From Adiantum capillus-veneris (Eukaryota; Streptophyta; Polypodiopsida; Polypodiales; Pteridaceae): a stretch of 64,000 nucleotides of DNA. Both the position numbers and the translations under genes were made by a program. The notes beneath the pieces were generated by a model. That model had not been told where the DNA came from and did no database searches. It saw only the letters and a program-made list of their open reading frames with translations. Position 1 is the stretch's first letter; the number at the start of each line of letters is the position of its first letter. Where the stretch lies: assembly GCA_014529385.2 (NCBI GenBank), contig CM043971.1, forward strand, positions 26,639,769-26,703,768, written 5' to 3'. Positions 9,710 through 19,960 of the stretch are shown here, piece after piece.

Positions 9710-10839
9710 ACAAAAAATAGAAAATAGTAAACCCTAATACTAACCATGCCGCCGCGAGAACTTAGAATGTCCATCAGGGCGTTTAAGCCCTTCCTGCCTG
9801 CGTACTCGCGCTCGTATGGTGTGGGATCACGTCCTGTCATCAACCACTGTCAAAACATACAAAGATTTCATTATGTTAGAATTAAAAAACCCATAAACCC
9901 TAAACTATCGAACATAAAGAGCAATGCAAAAATACTTACAAAATCGGCCTCAAATGATGCCCATCCACCGCTCCCCAAGTGGTGCGAGCTCCTTGCCTCT
10001 ACTCGCGCTCTGGCTACATCCTTTTGTTGCTTCCACTTGTCGGGATTCTCGCGCACTGCTTTCTTCGCATTCTTCCAATCTTCTTTGGCCAGCCAATCTA
10101 GCCTGTTCCACCCGTGCTTAATTGCTTTTTGCACTTCGGAACGCTTGTGTTTGCAGTATTCGCGCATTCGAATCTTCATCAGGTCTTCATTGAAGCACTG
10201 ATCCCGTGTTGGAACGGGAAACTCATCATGAAGTATGTTGATGACTCTGTCTTTTAAATCACTTGGTACTTCACTCCATTTGTTTAGTATGTAGTGTCTA
10301 AACAACTGAGAGCAAAGACCACGCATGCGCGAGATCACCTTCTTGCCGTCATCATCCATGATGATGCCGCCGCTGAAGTCGACGGAGTAAGGCAAGTCGA
10401 CGTCAGGTGTCTCCACCGGAGTCTGGGCCCCGAAGCGAGGAGTGTTGAGTGGGGTGGCTCCTAGCGGAGTAGGTAGAGGTGTGAAGCTGCTAGGAACAGT
10501 AAGCCGCGCAAAACCTAGCGTAGATGGCGATGTTGTGGCTGGTGTGGGGGCGGGCAAAGAAGGGGAGGGTAAAGAGCCTCGTCGAACACGAGGCGGTGTG
10601 GAGGCATCGGCGGCGGAATCCCCACAACAACTGCCACCGCCACCACTAGAGCGCCGGTGCCTAGACGAGTGTGAAGATCGTCTCGTGGACACCGAAGCTG
10701 CGGAGCGCGCTGAATGCTCCAAAGGAGAGGGAGATGCAGATGGAGTAGGAATGCGCGATGATGCGCCAGAGCGATGACGCTCCACGTACCACTGTCTCTA
10801 CTGCGGTGACAAAGAAGAAAGAAACTCCTCATCATCCAT

Positions 10840-11111
10840 ACCTGCATTAAACACACAAATATTTAAACTTAATATTGAATGAATAGAGTAGACAATGACG
10901 CAAAGACCATTAAATACAATGACGTAATGACGCATATAAATACAATGACGCAATGAATTGAGTGATAGAAGAGGCAAGTCGAAAACTCAGAATTTTCAAT
11001 CAAAAGATGTGAGCGCGAGTAGAAAAGAGCGTTATACACCATGGAAGGTACTTAGAGAGCCAGAGCTTTTACAACACGGAGCAAAATGGTTCAAATACAA
11101 TATTTGTGGCT
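10840..11111. other. Spacer between the two CACTA genes
   Basis: AT-rich with an ACAATGACG repeat (about 10,893-10,955, three copies). An acceptor-like AATGCAG lies just upstream (minus) of the ATG at 10839, so an additional 5' exon of the TNPA-like gene could be here, but none is evident. Confidence 0.4.
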
Positions 11112-12840
11112 TTAAGAGATCTCTCTCTCATCCTCGCATAACTCAGCATAACTTCCTATATCTATATAGAGCTCTCCGTTTAAACACATCTCCTCTGTTT
11201 CATTTTGTAGATCCTCTGCATGCACCCCATATAGAGTAGTAGCATCTTGATGCTCGTCTGGCACCACCGCAGCGGCTTCTGATTAAGCATCTTCTCTAAT
11301 CTCCTCCATTGATTCCGCTGTGATTGACACATGGTAGCCTTCATACGTCCTTGCACTACGAGGGGCTACCTCTATGACGTACCACCAGTTTGATGTAGAC
11401 TTTGTAGGATGAAATATTACTTGCCAGAGCCACATAACTTACTAGGGACTCTAATACCAGCCAACCTTCTGCCATGCTACCCTCCGGACGTGCCTTTTGA
11501 CGCACATATCCCTTGAGCGTTTTCATGAAACTTTCTAAGAAGAACATCCATCTGGAATGTACTGTGCCAGCTCTTTCCACCTCATCAACTATGTGAACAA
11601 GAAGATGCACCTGAATGGTTAGCATGGTAGTAGGAAAATGTTTCTCAAACATGCACACAAGCTCCGCAATGTTTAGTTTGGCGAATGGTATGGAGTCTAC
11701 GTTGATCTCCTTTTGTGAGATCCATTGCACCAGCTTCGCAAGTTTGTAGATTGTGTTACGGACGTCGAGAGACAAACATCCCTCAATGGCAACCAGTAAA
11801 ATAAACTGTAAAGTACGTGCAGCAATGATATTAAAGTCCACATTTTATGCAATGAGATTAAAGTCCACTATGAACGTACCTGACACATTTTATGCCAATC
11901 GTGTGACTTCAAACCGGTAAGCTTTCCTTCTTTAGTAAAACACGTTCGGAGCGAGTGCATTACGCCAGTGGGGGTCCGCAAAGATCGAATGGTCTCTTTT
12001 ACTTTGCGTTCTTGGGCTCCTGTGAAAATCCATGGTGCTTTAGGGAGTTTTATGGATCCATCAAACGCTGTTTGCGGCCAATATTTCTCCATACGATCCA
12101 CATTTCTAAGGTCAACTCTGGCTCCCAAAGTATCTTTCTTGCCGGTCAGATGGTCCCATAGTAGATTACCCACATTCTTGAATATGTGCATTGGATCGAG
12201 CAAGTGATTGATCATGAGTCGGGGCCAGTATGGTAACTCGTACCATAGAGATAGTCTCTTCATCCCTGGGTGCAATCCTTCATCACACATCTCCTTCTGC
12301 TCTAACCATGCTTGTGTAGACATCCTCGGTGGCTCTCTTCCCAAAAAGCCGTCGCGTAACACATGAATCTCTGGAAGATACGCTTGATGACCTTCGTAGA
12401 TTTGCTTCTTCAGTGAGGGCGCCCTACGTGTATTCAGTGTAGGTCCACATGTGACACATGCTCTGTATCCGCTTGTTTGAAGCTCTGCATGTATACACAT
12501 GATAATAGATCAACTTGAGAAAAAACAAGATTTACAGTGTCTGAGTGAGGAGTGTAAATAAATCACCTGAGCATTCTGTTAGCCCGGGATAGTCATGCAT
12601 GGTCCACATTAGAATGCCTCTGATCAAAGCATTCCGTCAACTTGTGTGTCGGCTCATATACACCACCTCTATGCCAATCCACAATTGTTGTAGCTCTTCC
12701 AGTAGTGGACGAAGATACACATCCATATTCTTCACTTTATATCGCTCTGGCACAATCAAGCTTAGCCATAGGTGCCCCTTCTTCGTAGTCAACCACGGGG
12801 GAATGTTGTAGTACTTAATAAGATAATTTTTGAACTTAAT
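11112..12840 (-). pseudogene. CACTA tnp2-like transposase (TNPD), truncated
   Basis: Minus reading, right to left. 12840-12561: NIPPWLTTKKGHLWLSLIVP, then MDVYLRPLLEELQQLW and ILMWTMHDYPGLTECS, the conserved tnp2 core, with an in-frame TGA before RNALIRG. Donor CAG/GTGATT, acceptor near 12,485. 12485-11880: GYRACVTCG, LDPMHIFKNVGNLLWDHL, LTGLKSHDWHKMCQ. Intron 11879-11806 (GTACGT...TTTACAG), phase 0. 11805-11112: the Transposase_21 part with FPTTMLTIQVHLLVHIVDEVE and SRWMFFLESFMKTLKGYVR, then a tail with one in-frame TAA (near 11,285). This would be the catalytic CACTA transposase. Its N-terminus is lost at the LTR junction (12,864). Confidence 0.85.
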
Positions 12841-12863
12841 AAGATACCATTGGATAATCTTAC

Positions 12864-12971
12864 TGTTGAGATATATATAGTATCTCTATATAGCACCCTG
12901 GTCCCCTCTATATAAACTCATCTTGTGTGATCAGTTGACACACTTTGGGGTTTGGATATATGGAGTCGTCT

Positions 12972-13027
<56 letters not shown>

Positions 13028-13057
13028 TCTTGTCTCAGTTTTCCTCCCTCGTCAACA
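12864..13057 (+). repeat. 5' LTR of a short-LTR element, family 2
   Basis: 194 bp, TGTTGAGATATATATAG...GTCAACA, with a (CT) run of about 26 units at 12,972-13,024 and the family blocks CACCCTGGTCCCC and CACTTTGGGG. It is followed at once by a PBS. The same family on minus is seen at 23,881. The preceding 5 bp are CTTAC; no matching downstream TSD was found. Confidence 0.8.
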
Positions 13058-13069
13058 TGGTATCAGAGC
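13058..13069 (+). promoter_or_regulatory. Primer-binding site (initiator tRNA-Met type)
   Basis: TGGTATCAGAGC directly follows the LTR end CAACA, as in the family 1 elements. Confidence 0.85.
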
Positions 13070-13970
13070 ATGGGTCGCATGGACACACTTAGACACACTC
13101 GACAATCTTGAAAACCTTCGTCACAAGGAAGATGAGTTACTTTATTATTATTATTTTTGTACAAAAACATATGTTTTTCTGTTTGTTTAGTTCACTGCTC
13201 TTTTGTATGGGAGAAGAAAAAGCATTTAAGGAGATTTGTAGTCGGCATAACAATCTACAAAGAGTCATAGTTTTTCCATGCATGCAAGCTTATGTCAAAA
13301 AGCTGGTTTCTTTTTAGGGTTTTAGTAGATTGTTTTCTTGAAAAAGAAACACACCTCTAGGCCTAGTGTGAATGAGAAGCTAGCTTGAGCGCGAGAATGA
13401 ATCTCCTTGAAGACGAGTGCCCCATTGTCGACGCCATGCTTCAACACACCGCTGTCGAGAAGCAGCTCTTCCCAGGTTTCCTAGTGGTTTCTATCCGGGT
13501 AGTGTTATTGTGAGTGTTATGCTTGTGTTGAACGCGACGAGAAAGAGGATTTGAGGGGGAGGCCATGACAAGCACAGGAGAAAGATCAGAGAGAGTGAGA
13601 TGGCTTTTTAAAGGGAGAAAGGTGGTTGCAGGCGTCATAGGCATGAGGCTGCAAGAGGCATGCACACACTAACACAACCGCCACTCGCGCGTAGTACTGC
13701 GATGAGAGTTGGTAGAAGCGAGCAAAGATGGCAGCAAAAGTAGAACTGATCGCCTAGTTTAGCAATATCTGCTATAAGCTCTTGAGTGATGCCAGAATTA
13801 GAGGCAGACACTAGCGCAGTTGTGGACAAGAGAGAACAATATGATGTAGAGACACCAGCCAGTTGTGCTAAATTTAAGGAAAAGTAATATAAATAGCGCT
13901 CAGTGATTAACACGCAAGCGGCTGCTAATTTTGGCCATGGCGCTCATCTGTACTCATGGCAATGATTTAT
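13070..13970. other. Unassigned region downstream of the family 2 LTR
   Basis: No retroelement domain is recognised. A short GC-richer stretch (13,395-13,490) reads on plus MNLLEDECPIVDAMLQHTAV with balanced codon use. On minus a frame at 13,913-13,635 reads protein-like in part (GITQELIADIAKLGD). Both are too short to name. They may be leader/gag of family 2 or pieces of the gene whose exon lies at 13,971. Confidence 0.3.
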
Positions 13971-14297
13971 TTAGCTAGCTACGTCCCTAGAAACTGGGTT
14001 GGGAGCTTGCTTAGCTACTGGACTCCTCAACATACATGCATCGATAAGAACCAGGTCGCGATGAACATGGACGCTATATGAAGGTGTTTCTATCTTCTTA
14101 CTGGCCTGCACTACTTCCTGCATAGCTAGATTCTCAAGGGTTGATTTAGTATGCTTGCGCTCTTGTTTCTCGAACTTAGACTTGACAATGTCAAGGTCAT
14201 CACTAATAAAATCAACACCAGCGGCACTGCTATTGTCTCTAGAACATCCTTGGATACGAATTAGAGAGTCAATACAACAAGAATTGCTGGCAAAAGA

Positions 14298-14417
14298 TGT
14301 TGAGCTTATATGTGAAGCTACTCAATATATGGCTTCTCTATATATGGCACCCAGGTCCCCTCTATATATACAACATCTCATGTGTGTATTCTACACACTT
14401 TGGGGTTCTATTTCTGT

Positions 14418-14476
<59 letters not shown>

Positions 14477-14477
14477 A
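14298..14477 (+). repeat. 5' LTR, family 1 copy B
   Basis: 180 bp, TGTTGAGCTTATATG...CTCAACA. A TATA-like TATATATGG/TATATATAC pair, then CACTTTGGGGTTCTAT, then a (CT) run of about 27 units up to the end of the LTR. Confidence 0.9.
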
Positions 14478-14489
14478 TGGTATCAGAGC
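14478..14489 (+). promoter_or_regulatory. Primer-binding site, family 1 copy B
   Basis: TGGTATCAGAGC, directly after CAACA, complementary to the 3' end of initiator tRNA-Met. Confidence 0.9.
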
Positions 14490-14509
14490 AGTACGTTTTT
14501 GTTTTCGAT

Positions 14510-15150
14510 TTTTCTCCTAATCAAATCGGATTTTGCAGAAACTACCCGCTGAAGGGACTGGAATCGATGTGGTCTACAACTTTGCAAAAGGAAGTTTTTT
14601 CAAATTCTGCACTGATTTTGAGTTATCGTTCGCGGACTGCGTACATCTCCAAAAAGCAAGTTTCGTTTTTGGTTTTTGATTTCTCTCCTAATTAAAAACG
14701 ATTTTGCAGAAACTACCCGCTCAAGGCATCAGAATTAATGTGGTCTACAACTTTGCAGAAGGAAGCTTTTTCAAATTTTGCACTAATTTTGAGTTATCGT
14801 TCGCGGACTGCGTACATCTCCGAAAAGCAATTTTTTTTGTTTTGTGTTTTATTTTTCTCCTGACTGAAAACGATTTTGCAGAAACTAGCCGCAATCGGTA
14901 TTGGAATTGATGTGGTCTACAACTTGGCAGAAGAAATGTTTTCCAAATTCTGCACTGATTTTGAGTGATCGTTGGCGGACTACGTACATGCCTGAAAAGA
15001 AACTTTCGTTTTTTTGTTTTTTGATTTTCTACAACTTTGCAGAAGAAAGTTTCTCTAAATTCTGCACCGATTTTGGGTTATCGTCTCGGACTGCGTACAT
15101 GTTTGAAAAGCAAAATTTTACTTTTTGCTTTTGATTTTTCTCATAATTGA
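14510..15150 (+). repeat. Leader tandem array, family 1 copy B
   Basis: About four units, with starts near 14,577, 14,745, 14,919 and 15,031; the last is shortened. Sequence blocks are the same as in 7,760-8,640. Confidence 0.8.
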
Positions 15151-15389
15151 AAAACTTTTCAATTATATTTTTTCTTCATCAATCATATATTTGTTACTGA
15201 TGTAACTTTGCTGCAGAAGCCAGTTATATATCGTTCCGATTCAGTCGAGCCGTTGATGATCGTCCAAATTCTATCAAGCTACTATTGGTACATGATCTTT
15301 TGTTATATGATACACTCGTTCATTGATTCTCATATAATTATTCTTCTAGAGATATAGTATATGTCGTTTTATTGATAATTTCTCATTGA

Positions 15390-15870
15390 TACCATAGTGA
15401 TTTTGATGGTACCATGATGATGTTTTATTAGTACTTTGGTCATGGTGATTTTCGTGGATACCATGATGATGTTTCATTGATACATGGTTATTATCGGTGT
15501 TGCCATGATGGTATTTCATTGATACCATGGTTATTCTCGGTGTTGCCATGATGATGTTTCGTTGATACCATGGTTATTCTCGGTGATGTCATGATGATAT
15601 TTCGTTGATTCCATGGCGATTTTCGTTGATACTATGATGATGTTTCGTTGATACCATGGTTATTCTCGGTGATACCATGATGTTGTTTTCGTTGATACCA
15701 TGGTTATTCTCGGTGATGCCATGATGATATTTCGTTGATTCCATGGTGATTTTCGTTGATACCATGATGATGTTTCATTGATACCATGATGTTGTTTCGT
15801 TGATACCATGGTTATTCTCGGTGATATCATGATGTTGTTTCATTGATACAATGATGATAAATTGCTAATA
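15390..15870 (+). repeat. CCATGG/CATGATG minisatellite, family 1 copy B
   Basis: Same alternating units as at 8,880-9,355, starting with TACCATAGTGATTTTGATGG and ending where GATATCACTACGTTGATAAA begins. Confidence 0.85.
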
Positions 15871-16525
15871 CTTTGATGATACTTATTGATATCACTACGT
15901 TGATAAATGTCGTTTTATGTAGTATGTATGTATGTCATTTGCATCACGTATCATGCATCTTGTACTTTTTATATTCATACTTTGTGTCCACATATGTTGT
16001 CGTGCGTATATATGTCGTCAAAAGAGTGGCGTCGCGAACCATCTCTTATGGCACTGTGAACGTAATTATTTCACTAACAATGCTAATAATTTTGATGACT
16101 ATGTTTTTTGAGTCTATGATCTATGTAGGATTCATCAAAGAATTGATTTCATGAAGACAAACTTGGTGACAATAAAAGATTTATGAAGATATGTTTGGTG
16201 ATGCCATATTGATGACAACATGAAGATATGTTTGGTGATGCGATACTGATGACAGGCTACACAGAAGATTCACGGAGACACTTCTGATTACGAGCTAATC
16301 GATAGCCTTTACACCTCTTTATTGAACCTTTGTATCCATTATTGTATTTGATAGGATAGGAGTAATGTAATTCATTGTAAAAGGAGTGATGTAGCTCCTC
16401 ATAAACATTTGTATATTCAATGATTTTTATAATATAATGGTGGGTGTATATAGAGCTGTGGGTTTTTCCCTTGATCCCCCAAGGGTTTTTTCATCCACAA
16501 TTAGGGACCCTTATTTGAGCGGGGG

Positions 16526-16645
16526 TGTTGAGCTTATATGTGAAGCTACTCAATATATGGCTTCTCTATATATGGCACCTAGGTCCCCTCTATATATACA
16601 ACATCTCATGTGTGTATTCTACACACTTTGGGGTTCTATTTTTGT

Positions 16646-16708
<63 letters not shown>

Positions 16709-16709
16709 A
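16526..16709 (+). repeat. 3' LTR, family 1 copy B
   Basis: 184 bp, nearly identical to the 5' LTR, with a (CT) run of about 29 units. It is preceded by a purine tract and followed by TSD AAAGA. Confidence 0.9.
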
Positions 16710-16829
16710 AAAGAAGGTATTTCCATGCTATCCATAAGAACTGGAGCCTCATGACACACCTTCTTGATATTCATATCTTCGATGCTTGCATGAGGATGGA
16801 CTTCACAAAAAAGGGATTCTTCGTGCTAA

Positions 16830-17900
16830 TTAACAACCTCGATAACATGGGAGATGGTTGAGTTGCCTAAAGGTAAGCGGACACTTCAGAACAAATGGGT
16901 GTTTAAGTTGAAGGAAGAAGAAGGTGGGAAGAAAAGGTACAAGTGTAGGCTTGTGGTAAAAGGGTTTTCTGAATAGAAAGGTATTGACTTCAATGAAATA
17001 TTTTCTCTTGTTGTAAAGATGAAGTCAATTAGGCTTGTCTTAAGCCTTGTGACTGCTCATGATCTAAATCTTGAGCAAATGGATGTAAATACAGAATTCC
17101 CTCACAATGACTTCGAGGAGGAAATTTACATGCTTCAATCAAAGGGGTATGAAGTAAAAGGTAAGGAGAAAATGGTTTGCAGATTAAAGAAGAGCTTGTA
17201 TGGTTTAAAGCAAGAATCAAGAAAATGGTACTTGAAGTTTGATCGATGGATGTTGGATCATTGATTCACAAGATGCAGCTCGAATCACTCCATCTACACA
17301 AAGAATTTGGGAGAAAGAAATTTCATCATCCTAATGTTGTATGTTGATGGCATGCTTCTTGCAAGTGCTAATATACAGGATATCGAATACCTAAAAAAGG
17401 AGTTGTCTAAGACTTTTTCAATGAAAGATTTAGGTGCTGCAAAGGGGATACTTGGTATGAAGATATCCAGGGCTAGGACGAAGAATACAATAAAGCTATC
17501 TCAAGAGGATTACATCAAGAAGGTACTAAAAAGGTTTGCAATGCAAAATGCAAAAACGATTTCTATACCTTTGGCTGGTCACTTTAAACTAACCAAGGAT
17601 ATGTGTCCAAAGGCACATGAGAAGAAAGCCTATATGTCTGAAGCTCCATATGCTGCAGTGATAGGTTCTCTTATGTGTGCTATGGTTTGGACAAGGCCAG
17701 ACATTGTAACCGTCTCAAAGTACATTGTTGTGCATTATCATTCTGTCCGGTATGAAGTAAACAAAAGCCTTATAATGATTAAACATTGTCCAAGCGATCA
17801 GATGATTGCAAACATTCTTATCAAAGGGCTCAATGTGTCACGTTTCATCCTCTTGCGCTTGGAGCTTGGAGTTTCTTCGGCCTTACTCTTTCTAGATTAG
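16830..17900 (+). pseudogene. Ty1/copia pol remnant: reverse transcriptase and RNase H
   Basis: Plus-strand frames with several stops and shifts. TWEMVELPKGKRTLQNKWVF marks the start of copia RT, then KCRLVVKGFSE with a stop, SIRLVLSLVTAHDLNLEQMD, CRLKKSLYGLKQESRKWYLK, MLYVDGMLLA (the YVDD catalytic box has become YVDG), LGAAKGILGMKISR and YAAVIGSLMCAM, and a shortened RNase H end (CPSDQMIANILIKGLN). It lies directly upstream of the 18,142 LTR, with which it forms the 3' part of one element. Non-functional. Confidence 0.85.
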
Positions 17901-18141
17901 CCTCTTTGCTATTATGATCGCCTTGTACATATGACATTGTAATCATATAGGTACCATGCACTATGCACACTCCACACTTGCACATTGTGATCTCTAAGTC
18001 ACTTGTATATTTACACAATTCACATTCACATCATCATTGTTGGTTCATATTTTCACATTTGTATAGGGGCTTGTTTTTTTCCCTTCAACTCTCCCCAAGG
18101 GTTTTTTAATCAAAATCTAGAGACCTTTGTTTGAGTGGGGG
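17901..18141 (+). promoter_or_regulatory. 3' non-coding region and purine tract of the copia element
   Basis: AT-rich non-coding sequence ending in GGGGCTTG...CCCTTCAACTCTCCCCAAGG, a weakened version of the stem-loop seen in the other families, then TTTGAGTGGGGG immediately before the LTR. The purine tract primes plus-strand cDNA. Confidence 0.7.
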
Positions 18142-18302
18142 TGTTGGAGCTATATATCGCTTGCTCTACTATCCTTGGTCTCACCTATATAAATTTGTAT
18201 CTTGTCCTCAATTCGAGTCAGTCTTTGGGAGCGGGAGCGTACATTGTGTGTCTCTTGTCTCCTCTCTCTCTCTCTCTCTAGCTTTCTCTCTACATCTCAA
18301 CA
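18142..18302 (+). repeat. 3' LTR of the copia element (family 3)
   Basis: 161 bp, TGTTGGAGCTATATATCG...CATCTCAACA with CACCTATATAAATTTGTATC as TATA region. The same LTR type occurs at 34,173 (minus), 49,690, 50,732 and 61,209. The sequence after the LTR (CTCAATCCTTGGCG...) is the same as next to the 34,173 copy, so these two are copies of one insertion within the large inverted repeat. Confidence 0.85.
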
Positions 18303-18376
18303 CTCAATCCTTGGCGTGTCACGGTGCACGCAATCGATGAAGAGGCCATGCCCTAGCTCGCAATTATCTCTCTCTC

Positions 18377-18419
<43 letters not shown>

Positions 18420-18902
18420 AGATTAGTGGAACCTTTCTCCAAAGCATATGTAATCGGTGGCTCTATATCTAACGGAGAGTTTGTAAATCAATATAGTTAT
18501 ATACCACAAAAAAGGCTTTTCATTTTTAGGTTTTGCTATTTTTTGAGAGACATAGAGAGAGGCAAAGCGAGATGTAGTTCCTAAAGATAGAGTTATGGAC
18601 ATTGATTGTGTTTTGAAAGCAAAACACTACTATGCCTTAGTTATCCATGAGAGTAAGAAGAATAATAATAAGATATTTACTTGTATTTTTAACATGTTTT
18701 ATGACCCAATGTTCAAAGGTAGAGAATAGAGATCGTGGACATTAACATATATTTGCATTGTCTGCTAGTAGTTTGATCATACAAGCTAGTAGAAAACCAA
18801 AAGTAGTAACACAACGGTGAAATCAAACTATCTTTTTTTCATCATAATTTCATGAGTTTCTTTTGATGGATGTTTAACACCAATAATTAAAATGTCTAGA
18901 TG
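18303..18902. other. Flank of family 3 LTR, (CT)n tract and unassigned AT-rich DNA
   Basis: 18,303-18,366 matches 34,106-34,172 in reverse. A (CT) tract (18,366-18,416) then ends in CTCTCAACAG, resembling an LTR end. The rest, to 18,902, is AT-rich with no gene seen; it is missing from the other inverted-repeat arm. Confidence 0.5.
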
Positions 18903-19064
18903 TGTTGAAGAGAGATGCAACACAAGATGAGGGAGAAGAGAGAGAGATGACACAATCATCTGCAAGCCCCAGAGTGTGTGTAGAGCACATACTAAATACA
19001 AATATATGATGAGGACTCCTAGCTATATATAACATAAGTGTGGGCTCTCTCTGTAGCTCCAGCA
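18903..19064 (-). repeat. 3' LTR of a family 4 element
   Basis: Minus orientation: on plus it runs TGTTGAAGAGAG...TAGCTCCAGCA. It contains ATGACACAATCATCTGCAAG and CTAGCTATATATAAC blocks, shared with 34,021-34,100 in reverse. A purine tract (ATTTGAGTAGGGG on minus) and the stem-loop follow at 19,065-19,134. Confidence 0.75.
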
Positions 19065-19960
19065 CCCCTACTCAAATAGGAGTCCCTAACTGTGGATGAA
19101 AAAACCCTTGGAGGTACAAGGGAAAAACCCATAGCACTATATAGATGCACTATTGTATTAATAAATTTTCAAAGTTACAAAATATGTTCTCGAGGAGCTA
19201 CATCACTCCATAATATACAACAATGGCCATAAAGGCTCAAAAAATTCTAATCAATACAAAGTCAAGGTTTAAATTACAAGAGCTTTAGCGTCTTTGATCC
19301 CTCGTATGTGCTGCTTGATGTGATTTTCATCCTCTTGACAGTAGCAACTCAAGAAACATATCGAGATGTAAAGGTTAGAAAAAATCACATCACATTGTCC
19401 ATAGAGAGACTTGTTGACGTCGCTTTAGATACGATATAGAAACAAATAATGATGCCACATGTACATATGACAATAATGCAATACACGTGCACACATAAAC
19501 ACAAGATGACACACAAATGCTACAAAACATTAGTGTTGCATAGCTACAACTGCCAAATCCATGATGACGAGAATGACGAGGAGGGTGCAATATGATGATA
19601 ACAACCATAGCACCAATGACGACGAGGGTGCAATAAGACGATAACAACCATATCACCAATGATGACGAGGGTGCATTCAATCCATAGAATCAATGACGAC
19701 GACGGTGCATGCAATCATAGAACCAACAATGAAGAAGGTGAAATAAAACAATAGAACCATGAAATAGCAATTACAAGGGTAAAATAGGATGATAGTAACC
19801 ATAGTGCCATGGAATATCCATTACGAGCATCAAGGTCTCTACCACAAGACACATCATCAAGAAAAGAATTAGTAAAGTCATGATGTATAAAGGATAAGTG
19901 GCAAATTGCACGAATGATGAGGCAGTAATCAATCATGTAATTATTGATGCACATCAAATG
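19065..19960 (-). mobile_element. Internal 3' region of the family 4 element, non-coding
   Basis: It starts with the stem-loop (CTGTGG 19,090-19,095; CCATAG 19,129-19,134), then the block with ACATATCGAGATGTAAAGG also found at 24,330 and, reversed, at 33,975. It includes a local repeat of AATGACGACGAGGGTGCA type (19,565-19,750, about six copies). No coding frame. Confidence 0.6.

Larger units (their letters stand above)
7481..10839 (-). pseudogene. CACTA transposase, Ptta/En/Spm (TNPA-like), three visible exons
   Basis: Likely exons on minus: 10839-9940, 9846-9745 and 7525-7481. Splice signals are good: donor GTAAGT at 9939, acceptor TTTTGACAG at 9847, donor GTTAGT at 9744, acceptor CTTTTTGCAG at 7526; all junctions keep phase 0 and the last exon ends in TAG. 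An ATG at 10839 (MDDEEFLSSLSPQ) is followed by an in-frame TAG (10798-10800); an ATG at 10785 (MERHRSG) gives an open frame. Order: Ser/Pro/Thr-rich N-terminus, acidic YSVDFSGGIIMDDDG, then a Trp-rich basic region (WNRLDWLAKEDWKNAKKAV) typical of plant CACTA Ptta transposase, ending TGRDPTPYERE. It would bind the subterminal repeats. Confidence 0.7.
6846..12863 (-). mobile_element. CACTA (En/Spm) DNA transposon, 3' part with both transposase genes
   Basis: The left end carries the CACTA terminal inverted repeat (CACTACAAGAGG at 6846), preceded by GAC as a possible 3-bp target duplication. Next come subterminal repeats, a TNPA/Ptta-like gene (7481-10839) and a tnp2-like gene (11112-12840), both on minus, the usual CACTA gene order. 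A family 2 LTR at 12,864 cuts the tnp2 gene; I could not find the opposite terminal repeat. A complete retroelement (7597-9709) is nested inside. In-frame stops in both genes suggest an inactive copy. Confidence 0.85.
14298..16709 (+). mobile_element. Complete non-autonomous short-LTR element, family 1 copy B
   Basis: The best-preserved family 1 copy, 2.41 kb: 5' LTR 14298-14477, PBS 14478-14489, leader array (14,510-15,150), TTATATATCGTTCCGATTC block, minisatellite (15,390-15,870), GGCGTCGC block (16,028), stem-loop (16,456-16,500), purine tract TTTGAGCGGGGG (to 16,525), 3' LTR 16526-16709. A perfect TSD AAAGA flanks it (14293-14297, 16710-16714). It encodes no gag or pol. Confidence 0.93.
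13971..16827 (-). pseudogene. Gene-like exon interrupted by family 1 copy B
   Basis: Minus strand. Removing copy B and one TSD copy joins 16,827-16,715 to 14,297-13,971 and yields one uninterrupted frame of about 146 codons ending in TAA (13,971-13,973). It contains EEVHP-like acidic and hydrophilic parts, a coiled-coil-prone stretch (DDLDIVKSKFEKQERKH), and ends SPVAKQAPNPVSRDVAS. Upstream of the frame lies TTAATTAG, a possible splice acceptor. I do not recognise the family. The frame running through the repaired insertion point argues for a real exon; the adjoining copia sequence begins at about 16,830. It could instead be a gene fragment carried by an element. Confidence 0.4.

Noticed and set aside
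10958-11239. 93-codon plus frame between the CACTA genes
   Set aside because: It overlaps the antisense C-terminal tail of the tnp2-like gene (11,112 onward) and lies in the intergenic spacer otherwise; a shadow frame.
14400-14480. Ser-Leu repeat proteins read from the CT tracts (also 16,650, 20,470, 44,010)
   Set aside because: They are translations of (CT)n in LTRs adjoining primer-binding sites, not proteins.
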